A stretch of 12,170 nucleotides of DNA from positions 1 to 12,170 of the forward strand of contig CAZMSC010000042.1 of the NCBI GenBank assembly GCA_964568845.1. The letters are read 5' to 3'. This DNA is from DTBU01 sp964568845. Its GTDB lineage: Archaea; Thermoproteota; CALKCG01; B24. Under the pieces are notes generated by a model that worked only from the letters and a program-made list of their open reading frames with translations, was not told the origin of the DNA and ran no database searches. The position numbers and the translations under genes are program-made. Positions 7,827 through 12,170 of this stretch are shown piece by piece (position 1 is the stretch's first letter; the number at the start of each line of letters is the position of its first letter).

Positions 7827-7832
7827 AGGAGG
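7827..7832 (+). promoter_or_regulatory. Shine-Dalgarno AGGAGG that decides the radB start
   Basis: A perfect AGGAGG lies 10 bases before the in-frame CTG at 7843 and just after an in-frame stop at 7819-7821. No ATG, GTG or TTG is in frame between that stop and the conserved RadB N-terminus, so this site supports initiation at CTG 7843, or less likely at CTG 7849. Confidence 0.5.
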
Positions 7833-7842
7833 CGCATTTACC

Positions 7843-8514
7843 CTGAGTCTGACAACGGGTTGCCGAACAATAGATACGGCGCTTGGAGGAGGGCTTCCTA
7901 GAGGTAATGTAACACTTATTTATGGTGAAGCTGGCTCAGGTAAATCTACGCTGGCTCTTCAAACAACGGTTAAAGCCGCTTTAAAAGGCTTTAAAGTAAT
8001 ATACGTGGATTCTGATGAAAGGCTTAGCTCTAATAGGCTTTTACAAATGGATGAATATATCGCCGAAGACGCTTTGCAGAGAATAATGGTATTACGTCCC
8101 ACATCGTTTAACGAGCAGACGTATATAGTAGAATCCCTCGAGCGGTATATTGGTCGCGGCGTAGCATTAATAATTCTGGACTCCGTTACGAAACTATATA
8201 GGATTGAGCTTTCGGAGACTAAAGACCCTTTCGGACTTAACAGAGAGCTTAATAGGCAAATGGCTTATTTGAGCAAAACGGCAAAAATATTCAACCTAGT
8301 CTGCCTATCTGTAAGTCAGGCTAGAAGTCTAGAAGAGGGGGGTTTAGAGCCGGTTGCCAGTAGAGTTTTAAAGTTCTGGTCTCCAGTAGTTATCAAGATG
8401 GAGCTGACGGGTAAACCCAATCTTAGAAGGATATGCATCGAGAAGAATGAAGTTACGGGTAAAAGGGCTACGGCCACTGTTCTAATCACTCCTAGAGGTC
8501 TTGAAGAAGTTTAA
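7843..8514 (+). CDS. radB: DNA repair and recombination protein RadB
   Basis: A RecA/RadA-family ATPase of about 223 residues, the usual RadB length, lacking the N-terminal helix-hairpin-helix domain of RadA. In order: LSLTTGCRTIDTALGGGLP, then Walker A GEAGSGKST at 28-36 (Lys34), Walker B LIILD ending at Asp113, and a C-terminal strand pair ending in ITPRGLEEV. RadB is an archaeal recombination accessory protein that binds DNA and modulates RadA and branch processing. The reading frame is open only from 7822, and the first GTG is inside the conserved core at 8005, which would delete Walker A. Homology therefore requires a start near 7843. The only candidate start codons there are CTG at 7843 and CTG at 7849; AGGAGG spacing favours 7843. 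A sequencing error changing ATG to CTG is possible. Confidence 0.88.
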   Translation: MSLTTGCRTIDTALGGGLPRGNVTLIYGEAGSGKSTLALQTTVKAALKGFKVIYVDSDERLSSNRLLQMDEYIAEDALQRIMVLRPTSFNEQTYIVESLERYIGRGVALIILDSVTKLYRIELSETKDPFGLNRELNRQMAYLSKTAKIFNLVCLSVSQARSLEEGGLEPVASRVLKFWSPVVIKMELTGKPNLRRICIEKNEVTGKRATATVLITPRGLEEV

Positions 8515-8570
8515 TGCCATTGGTTGAAAGCCTCAGACCGTTTGAAGTTGTGAGGAAAGTAGACGTTAGG

Positions 8571-8580
8571 TTTATATATT
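8571..8580 (+). promoter_or_regulatory. strong TATA box in front of the structured RNA / hydrogenase leader
   Basis: TTTATATATT is the best TATA match in the window, preceded by a purine-containing ttagg stretch. It predicts transcription from about 8601, exactly where the GC-rich foldable segment begins. No comparable TATA box is seen directly before the hydrogenase start at 8862, so this promoter may drive both the RNA and the operon. Confidence 0.6.
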
Positions 8581-8600
8581 TTACCTCCTTATCTTTTATG

Positions 8601-8820
8601 TCAACCTGTAGGCATTGGGTCGGGATACATAACGCCGCTCCAAGCCCCGTATCCCGTAAAGCCGAGGGGGCTGTGAGGAGGGGCGCGATGTGGGGGATGG
8701 GATAGCCCTGAAAGCCTATAGTAAACCCACGACCACTAGGGTGGTGGTTGGAGATGCCGCAGGTCATCGATGAGACGGGAAGCCCAATCGAATGCCCTCT
8801 TAAGTCAAGAGGAAGTAAAA
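8601..8820 (+). ncRNA. GC-rich structured RNA: ncRNA or long 5' leader of the hydrogenase operon
   Basis: No convincing protein is encoded between radB (ends 8514) and the hydrogenase (8862). By hand count 8621-8760 is 61% G+C, against 38% in 8521-8620. The segment contains an 8-bp helix CGGGATAC/GTATCCCG (8621-8628 with 8649-8656). Its loop holds AGCCCC (8643-8648), complementary to GGGGCT (8667-8672), which together form an H-type pseudoknot with no bases between the two stems. Further stems are TGGG+ATAG (8698-8705) with CTAT (8716-8719) and CCCA (8726-8729), or alternatively an imperfect hairpin at 8726-8751 closed by TAGG, and a terminal hairpin CCTCTT-AAGTC-AAGAGG (8796-8812). A 10-base palindrome TCATCGATGA lies at 8764-8773. 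Conserved cores of RNase P RNA and SRP RNA are not seen. It may be an independent ncRNA, a riboswitch-like leader, or an IS605 right-end (omega-RNA-like) relic. Ends are approximate. Confidence 0.5.
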
Positions 8821-8861
8821 TGAGGCCGAAGTAAGTATCGTAAACGTGTTGGGTGTATGCT

Positions 8862-9287
8862 ATGGGTATTATTACGTGGTCTCGAATAAGAAGCCCTTGG
8901 CTTTTACATTTCAACACTGGAGGATGTAACGGTTGCGATATAGAAGTTCTCGCCGCTTTGACACCAAGGTACGACTTAGAAAGGTTCGGGTGTCTACTTA
9001 AAGGTAGCCCTAGGCATGCGGACGTCATGGTTGTCACAGGCCCGATAACTAGACAGGTTAGGGATAGACTTATAAGAGTCTATGAGCAGATGCCTGAACC
9101 TAAGTTTGTAGTCGCCGTAGGCACGTGTGCGTGTAGCGGTGGGGTTTTCCGAGGATGTTACAATGTGTATCCTGGTTTGGATGCTGTTCTTCCGGTGGAC
9201 GCGTATATACCTGGATGTCCACCCAAACCCGAAGCGATAATAAACGGGGTTGCAGTATTGTTAGCTAAACTTGGTGGTAGACTATGA
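8862..9287 (+). CDS. [NiFe]-hydrogenase group 4 small subunit (EchC/MbhJ/NuoB-like)
   Basis: A 141-residue iron-sulfur protein carrying the proximal [4Fe-4S] cluster that hands electrons to the NiFe site. Cluster ligands are visible as Cys22 and Cys25 in GGCNGCDIEV, Cys89 in VGTCACSGG and Cys119 in PGCPPKPE. CNGCDIE is the form found in Ech, Mbh and Hyc hydrogenases, whereas NuoB has CC in that place, so this is hydrogenase-type. Start: ATG 8862 has GGTG six bases upstream; an in-frame GTG at 8853 would add three residues. It is the first gene of a tightly packed operon and overlaps the next gene by ATGA. No NuoH- or NuoL-like gene precedes it. A long structured leader may precede it. Confidence 0.9.
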   Translation: MGIITWSRIRSPWLLHFNTGGCNGCDIEVLAALTPRYDLERFGCLLKGSPRHADVMVVTGPITRQVRDRLIRVYEQMPEPKFVVAVGTCACSGGVFRGCYNVYPGLDAVLPVDAYIPGCPPKPEAIINGVAVLLAKLGGRL

Positions 9288-9748
9288 GGGAGGAGGATGT
9301 CGTATTAAAGCTTAAAGAGGCATTTGGAGATAAGGTTTCAGACTTTAAAACAGCTCCACGTAGAATATTCTTCTACACTCCTCCAGAGCATTATAAGGAG
9401 GTTGTGAAGTTTCTAGTTGAAAAACTAGGTTTCGTACATCTTCAAGCTATGACGTCTATAGATTTAGGTAAGGATTTAGAGGTTATGCCGCATTTGGGCA
9501 GAGGCTTAACTGTAAGCGTTAGAACGCGGGTGCCGAAGGATAAGCCTGTAGTGGATAGTATAGTTGACGTGATTCCAAGCGCATCCTTCCATGAGAGAGA
9601 GGTACACGACATGCTGGGAGTTGAATTTAAGGGTAATTTAAACTTGAAGCGCATCCTTCTACCTGAAGACTGGCCTGAGGGGGTGCATCCGCTTAGGAGG
9701 GAAAGTCAAATAACCTTTCCAAAGCCTATTAGAGGTGGTGAAAAATGA
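9284..9748 (+). CDS. hydrogenase NuoC-like subunit (EchD/MbhK-type)
   Basis: A 154-residue protein with the 30-kDa NADH dehydrogenase subunit signature near its end: FHEREVHDMLGVEFKGN followed by LKRILLPEDWP and GVHPLRRE (about residues 102-139). In complex I and group 4 hydrogenases this subunit stabilises the small and large subunits and carries no cofactor. It overlaps the small-subunit stop (ATGA) and its own stop overlaps the large-subunit start, both signs of translational coupling. Length is typical of the stand-alone form. No transmembrane segment is seen. Confidence 0.88.
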   Translation: MREEDVVLKLKEAFGDKVSDFKTAPRRIFFYTPPEHYKEVVKFLVEKLGFVHLQAMTSIDLGKDLEVMPHLGRGLTVSVRTRVPKDKPVVDSIVDVIPSASFHEREVHDMLGVEFKGNLNLKRILLPEDWPEGVHPLRRESQITFPKPIRGGEK

Positions 9749-10935
9749 GCGTTAATTCGTCGTACGAGAGGTTTTTCGACGTACCGATAGGGCCTCAACA
9801 CCCGGCTCTCAAAGAGCCGTTATTCTTGAAGCTTGTAGTAGAGGGGGAGCATGTTGTCGCGGCGGATGTAGACGTATCGTACACCCATAGGGGTGTTGAA
9901 AAAGCTATGCAGGAGAGAAACTACATACAGAACATATACCTGGCTGAGAGGATATGTGGTATATGTAACGTGGCTCATACGTTGTGCTACTGTCAGAATG
10001 TTGAAGGGTTGTACGACGTTGAAGTGCCGAGTAGGGCGTTGTACATAAGGGTTTTAGTTGAAGAGCTTGCTAGAATTCACAGCCACCTCCTATGGCTCGG
10101 CGTCGCTGCGCATGAAATAGGTTTTGATACCCTGTTTATGTACGTGTGGAGAGACAGAGAGAGAGTTATGGACTTGATCGAGGAGATAACTGGCAATAGG
10201 GTTACGTCGGCCATAAATACTATTGGAGGCGTTCGGAGAGACATCAGACCCGAGACTTTCGATAGGTGTTTAAAGGCTATGGATTACGTAGAGGAGAGGA
10301 CGAAGTATTATAAGAAGGTCTGTAAAACAGACCCTACGATCGCCGCAAGATGTGCGGGTGTTGGAATACTTAAGCCTAATGACGCGGTAAGGCTTTGCGC
10401 AGTAGGGCCGACTTTGAGGGCATCAAACGTGAAATACGACGTTAGAGCGGATGACCCGTATGCTGTTCACGACGAGGTTCCGTTTAATGTGGTCGTGTAT
10501 GATACTAACGACGCCTTCGGTAGGATTTTAGTCAGAATAGATGAGATATTTGAGTCTATAAATATGGTCAGGTATTGTGTTAAACATATGCCTACTGGAC
10601 CTGTTAGAGTTAGACTTAGATTGAATCCACCGGCTGGAGAGCATGTAAGCAGAGTTGAAGCACCAAGGGGGGAGCTTATACACTACGTAAAATCTAATGG
10701 AAGCGAAAAACCTGAAAGGTACAAGGTTAGAACTCCTACATTTGAAAACCTACCGGCGCTATGTGAAATGCTTACCTCTAAAGGGAATTACGTGGTTAAC
10801 ATAGCCGACGTACCGGTGGTATTCGCCTCGATAGACCCATGTTTAAGCTGTACTTCTAGGGTTGCCGTACTTGATAGTGAAAAGGAGACCGTTTGGATCG
10901 GCCGTTTGGAAGGGCTCAAGAGGTTGAAGAGGTGA
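9745..10935 (+). CDS. [NiFe]-hydrogenase group 4 large subunit (EchE/MbhL/HycE-like)
   Basis: A 396-residue catalytic subunit. Both Ni-binding motifs are intact: Cys71 and Cys74 in RICGICNVAHT and Cys366 and Cys369 in DPCLSCTSR. Four cysteines mean a true hydrogenase rather than a NuoD-type quinone-reducing subunit, which has lost them. The start of the protein, GPQHPALKEP, is the usual complex-I-like motif. After DPCLSCTSR there is a tail of 24 residues beginning VAVLDSEK; this matches the arrangement in E. coli HycE, where a maturation protease cuts after the Arg of SCTDR. Cleavage after Arg372 is predicted. The downstream HycI-like gene fits that job. It overlaps the NuoC-like gene and is followed after six bases by the ferredoxin subunit. 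Confidence 0.93.
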   Translation: MSVNSSYERFFDVPIGPQHPALKEPLFLKLVVEGEHVVAADVDVSYTHRGVEKAMQERNYIQNIYLAERICGICNVAHTLCYCQNVEGLYDVEVPSRALYIRVLVEELARIHSHLLWLGVAAHEIGFDTLFMYVWRDRERVMDLIEEITGNRVTSAINTIGGVRRDIRPETFDRCLKAMDYVEERTKYYKKVCKTDPTIAARCAGVGILKPNDAVRLCAVGPTLRASNVKYDVRADDPYAVHDEVPFNVVVYDTNDAFGRILVRIDEIFESINMVRYCVKHMPTGPVRVRLRLNPPAGEHVSRVEAPRGELIHYVKSNGSEKPERYKVRTPTFENLPALCEMLTSKGNYVVNIADVPVVFASIDPCLSCTSRVAVLDSEKETVWIGRLEGLKRLKR

Positions 10936-10936
10936 T
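10929..10936 (+). promoter_or_regulatory. Shine-Dalgarno GAGGTGAT for the ferredoxin subunit
   Basis: GAGGTGAT overlaps the large-subunit stop codon and lies five bases before the ATG at 10942. It supports that start over the ATG at 10948. Confidence 0.6.
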
Positions 10937-10941
10937 GTTAA

Positions 10942-11280
10942 ATGGCTATGGTTACGGAGGTTCTTAAACACCTCTTCAAGAAGCGGGCTACGTTGATGTA
11001 CCCGTTTAGAGATAGGGATAAAATACCAGTACCTGAGGGGCTTAGAGGGAAGATAAGCTTCAACCGGGAACTTTGTATAGGTTGTGGCCTCTGTGCGAGG
11101 TTCTGTCCAAGTGGGGCTGCGGAGCTTATAGAGGATGATAAAGGTAAACGTCCGATATTTCATATAGACCAGTGTCTATTCTGCGCCCAATGTGAAGAGG
11201 TTTGCCCTAGGAAAGCCATAACGCTGACGAGGGAGTTTGAAGTGGCTGGCTTCAATAGGAGTGATTTGATCGTAAAGTAG
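10942..11280 (+). CDS. 2x[4Fe-4S] ferredoxin subunit of the hydrogenase (EchF/MbhN/NuoI-like)
   Basis: A 112-residue protein with two classic cluster motifs: Cys45, 48, 51, 55 (CIGCGLCARFCPSG) and Cys78, 81, 84, 88 (CLFCAQCEEVCPRK). About 40 residues precede the first motif, including an amphipathic basic helix (VLKHLFKKRAT) like those that dock NuoI-type subunits to the rest of the enzyme. The YPFRDR element also resembles NuoI/EchF. It should link an external soluble ferredoxin to the small-subunit cluster. The C-terminal tail of about 20 residues (REFEVAGFNRSDL) is of the NuoI kind. Confidence 0.9.
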   Translation: MAMVTEVLKHLFKKRATLMYPFRDRDKIPVPEGLRGKISFNRELCIGCGLCARFCPSGAAELIEDDKGKRPIFHIDQCLFCAQCEEVCPRKAITLTREFEVAGFNRSDLIVK

Positions 11281-11322
11281 AAGGTCTATCTACGGGTATT
11301 CGGCTATGGCGGGTTTACAGGA

Positions 11323-11814
11323 ATGGAGGAGGTTCTCAATAAGCTTCTCGAAAATAGATGTAGAGTGGTTGTGCTAGGTATTGGAAACGCGTTGAGGAGA
11401 GACGACTGCTTCGGCGTATACGTTGCATCTCTACTTAAACAGTTCGACCTTGAAAACGTTCTAGTATTGGAGGCCGGTGCCTCTCCTGAAGCATTTCTAG
11501 ACGATGTTTTAGAGTTCAAGCCTTCACATCTTATAATAGTAGACGCTGTTGAGGTGGGGCGTAAACCTGGAGACTTGATAGTAGCTAGACTTGACAATGT
11601 GGTAGATGATATAGCTTTATCAACCCATAAACTACCTCTAACGTTGCTCGTAAAGTATCTGAGGCTTATGGGGTTTGATGGAGAAGTCATACTTGTAGGT
11701 GTTCAACCAGGCGACTTATCATTCGGAGAAAACCCAACACCAGAAGTTAAAAAGGCCACTCACATAGTCACGGATTTACTGAAAACTGCACTGTCAAATA
11801 AGCCGAATGCGTAG
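11323..11814 (+). CDS. hycI: hydrogenase maturation protease (HycI/HyaD family)
   Basis: A 163-residue peptidase expected to remove the C-terminal tail of the large subunit after nickel insertion. Motifs: VLGIGNALRRDDCFGVYV at residues 17-34 (GxGNxLxxDD), IIVDAVEVG with Asp74, and STHKLPLTLL with His102. These supply the Asp/Asp/His nickel-sensing ligands known from HycI and HybD. LSTHKLP is nearer the HycI type that serves group 4 enzymes. Gap from the ferredoxin gene is 42 bases, so same operon is likely. The nearby ATG at 11306 is out of frame, so 11323 is the only sensible start. No HypA-F genes are in the window, so those maturation factors must be elsewhere. Confidence 0.92.
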   Translation: MEEVLNKLLENRCRVVVLGIGNALRRDDCFGVYVASLLKQFDLENVLVLEAGASPEAFLDDVLEFKPSHLIIVDAVEVGRKPGDLIVARLDNVVDDIALSTHKLPLTLLVKYLRLMGFDGEVILVGVQPGDLSFGENPTPEVKKATHIVTDLLKTALSNKPNA

Positions 11815-11893
11815 AAATCCTAATAGAGCAAGGGCTTCTTCACGTCAACAACTTACTCGCTCTCGTGATCATACTAGATAGTTTAAAGGCTAG

Positions 11894-12008
11894 AGCCGGG
11901 GAGGGGATTCGAACCCCTGTTCAACGGGTTTCCGCATATAGCGGACACGTCTATCCTCAAGCCTACTACCTTCTGCAGCCCGTCGCCTAGCCGCTCAGCC
12001 ACCCCGGC
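11894..12008 (-). tRNA. tRNA-Cys (anticodon GCA) with a 43-nt intron
   Basis: The mature tRNA is 72 nt. Acceptor GCCGGGG pairs with CCCCGGC, followed by U73, the cysteine discriminator base. D arm is GCU...GGC; anticodon stem ACGGG/CCCGU with loop CUGCAGA (anticodon GCA, plus-strand positions 11974-11976); variable region UGAAC; T arm AGGGG-UUCGAAU-CCCCU. CCA is not encoded. A 43-nt intron interrupts it at position 37/38 (see separate entry). The size without intron, the short variable loop and the discriminator fit Cys and exclude Ser or Leu. Confidence 0.95.
11930..11972 (-). other. tRNA-Cys intron with a near-canonical bulge-helix-bulge
   Basis: Inserted after G37. Exon C32-U33-G34-C35 pairs with intron GCGG to give a 4-bp helix with one G-U. 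The 5' bulge is A36-G37|A and the 3' bulge is A-A|A38, each three nucleotides with the cut after the second, as the archaeal splicing endonuclease requires. Beyond the 5' bulge an intron helix follows: A-U, one G/A mismatch, then GUAG with CUAU. An alternative intron hairpin is UCCGC-UAUAU-GCGGA. Confidence 0.85.
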
Positions 12009-12034
12009 TTCACAGAATTTTCCGATTATGTGTT

Positions 12035-12043
12035 GTATAAATT
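12035..12043 (-). promoter_or_regulatory. TATA box of the tRNA-Cys gene
   Basis: Read on the minus strand this is AATTTATAC, centred about 31 bases upstream of the tRNA 5' end, the standard position for a transcript beginning a few bases before the tRNA. Confidence 0.55.
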
Positions 12044-12095
12044 TTTTCTTTTCTAAGTATTTCTAGAGGCTTAGTTTGGTCGACTATTTGAAGTT

Positions 12096-12106
12096 GAAAG
12101 TTTAAT
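12096..12106 (+). promoter_or_regulatory. BRE/TATA promoter of the right-edge gene
   Basis: GAAAG followed by TTTAAT, nearly the same as the mevalonate promoter. The predicted start near 12129 gives a leader of about 10 bases before the ATG at 12139. Confidence 0.4.
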
Positions 12107-12138
12107 GTTCTGGTGGTCTTAATCTAATTTGAAGGTCT

Positions 12139-12170
12139 ATGCTGTACGAGGTCATTAAGAGTAGGAGGAG
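12139..12170 (+). CDS. probable nitroreductase-family protein, N-terminus only (3' partial)
   Basis: Ten full codons are visible and read MLYEVIKSRR before the window ends. Nitroreductase-family FMN proteins commonly begin with a pattern like this (xEVIKxRRSxRxF). The promoter upstream at the right distance supports a real gene start. With so few residues the family call is tentative. Confidence 0.4.
   Translation, partial: MLYEVIKSRR

Noticed and set aside
8514..8705. 63-codon plus-strand frame beginning at the radB stop (TAATG)
   Set aside because: It crosses the strong TATA box and the pseudoknot region, has no known motif and ends in the middle of the structured RNA. It is more likely non-coding, although its frame continues into the possible TnpB tail.
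8601..8840. RNase P RNA or SRP RNA
   Set aside because: The conserved ACAGAAA and GAGGAAAGUC elements of RNase P RNA and the GGAAGG..AGCAGC element of SRP RNA are absent on both strands.
8492..9037. 181-codon open frame on the minus strand across the structured region and the hydrogenase small subunit
   Set aside because: It is antisense to the well-supported small subunit and to the GC-rich RNA segment, has low-complexity composition and no recognisable motif; it is a shadow.
9745..10935. NuoD subunit of complex I or Fpo
   Set aside because: Both CxxC pairs that bind nickel are intact and a maturation protease is co-encoded, so it is a hydrogenase large subunit.
11894..12008. tRNA-Ser or tRNA-Leu with a long variable arm
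   Set aside because: The extra 43 bases fit an intron at 37/38 with a proper bulge-helix-bulge; after removal the variable loop is 5 nt, the anticodon is GCA and the discriminator is U.
1..12170. CRISPR array, toxin-antitoxin pair or defence island
   Set aside because: No regularly spaced direct repeats and no known defence genes were seen; apart from the edges, the identified genes are mostly housekeeping and energy metabolism.

Overview
This window looks archaeal. Genes are preceded by BRE/TATA-type promoters placed so that many transcripts would be leaderless or nearly so. The gene set includes RadB, an archaeal HMG-CoA synthase fused to a DUF35-type domain, a Clp1-type RNA 5'-kinase, a THEP1-type NTPase, and a tRNA-Cys with a bulge-helix-bulge intron. 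The mix suggests a (possibly thermophilic) member of the TACK side of the Archaea, but the lineage cannot be fixed from this sequence.

Layout. (1) 2-1279: 3' part of a polytopic membrane protein of the DUF6785/DUF6784 type, cut by the left edge. (2) 1505-4520: mevalonate-entry operon with an SCP2-type thiolase, a DUF35-HMG-CoA synthase fusion, and an unrecognised 93-residue protein. (3) 4574-5068: a small HExxH zincin-like protein, convergent with a class II aldolase (5088-5729, minus). (4) 5816-6361: THEP1-type NTPase, convergent with a Clp1/Grc3-type polynucleotide kinase (6415-7740, minus). (5) 7843-8514: RadB, apparently with a non-ATG start behind a strong Shine-Dalgarno. (6) 8515-8852: no convincing protein, but a GC-rich, foldable stretch behind a very good TATA box. 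(7) 8862-11814: compact [NiFe]-hydrogenase operon of the group 4 (Ech/Mbh/Hyc-like) kind: small subunit, NuoC-like subunit, large subunit, 2x[4Fe-4S] ferredoxin subunit and maturation protease. (8) 11894-12008 (minus): intron-containing tRNA-Cys(GCA). (9) from 12139: start of a probable nitroreductase-family gene, cut by the right edge.

How the genes work together. The thiolase and the fused HMG-CoA synthase would turn acetyl-CoA into HMG-CoA for isoprenoid lipids. In the hydrogenase operon the ferredoxin subunit would pass electrons through the small-subunit cluster to the NiFe site on the large subunit, and the HycI-like protease would trim the large-subunit precursor. No NuoH- or NuoL-like membrane subunit is encoded next to it here, which is unusual for group 4. 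The most unusual feature is the structured RNA segment in front of the hydrogenase operon. It could be a long operon leader, a stand-alone ncRNA, or a relic of an IS605/TnpB right end.
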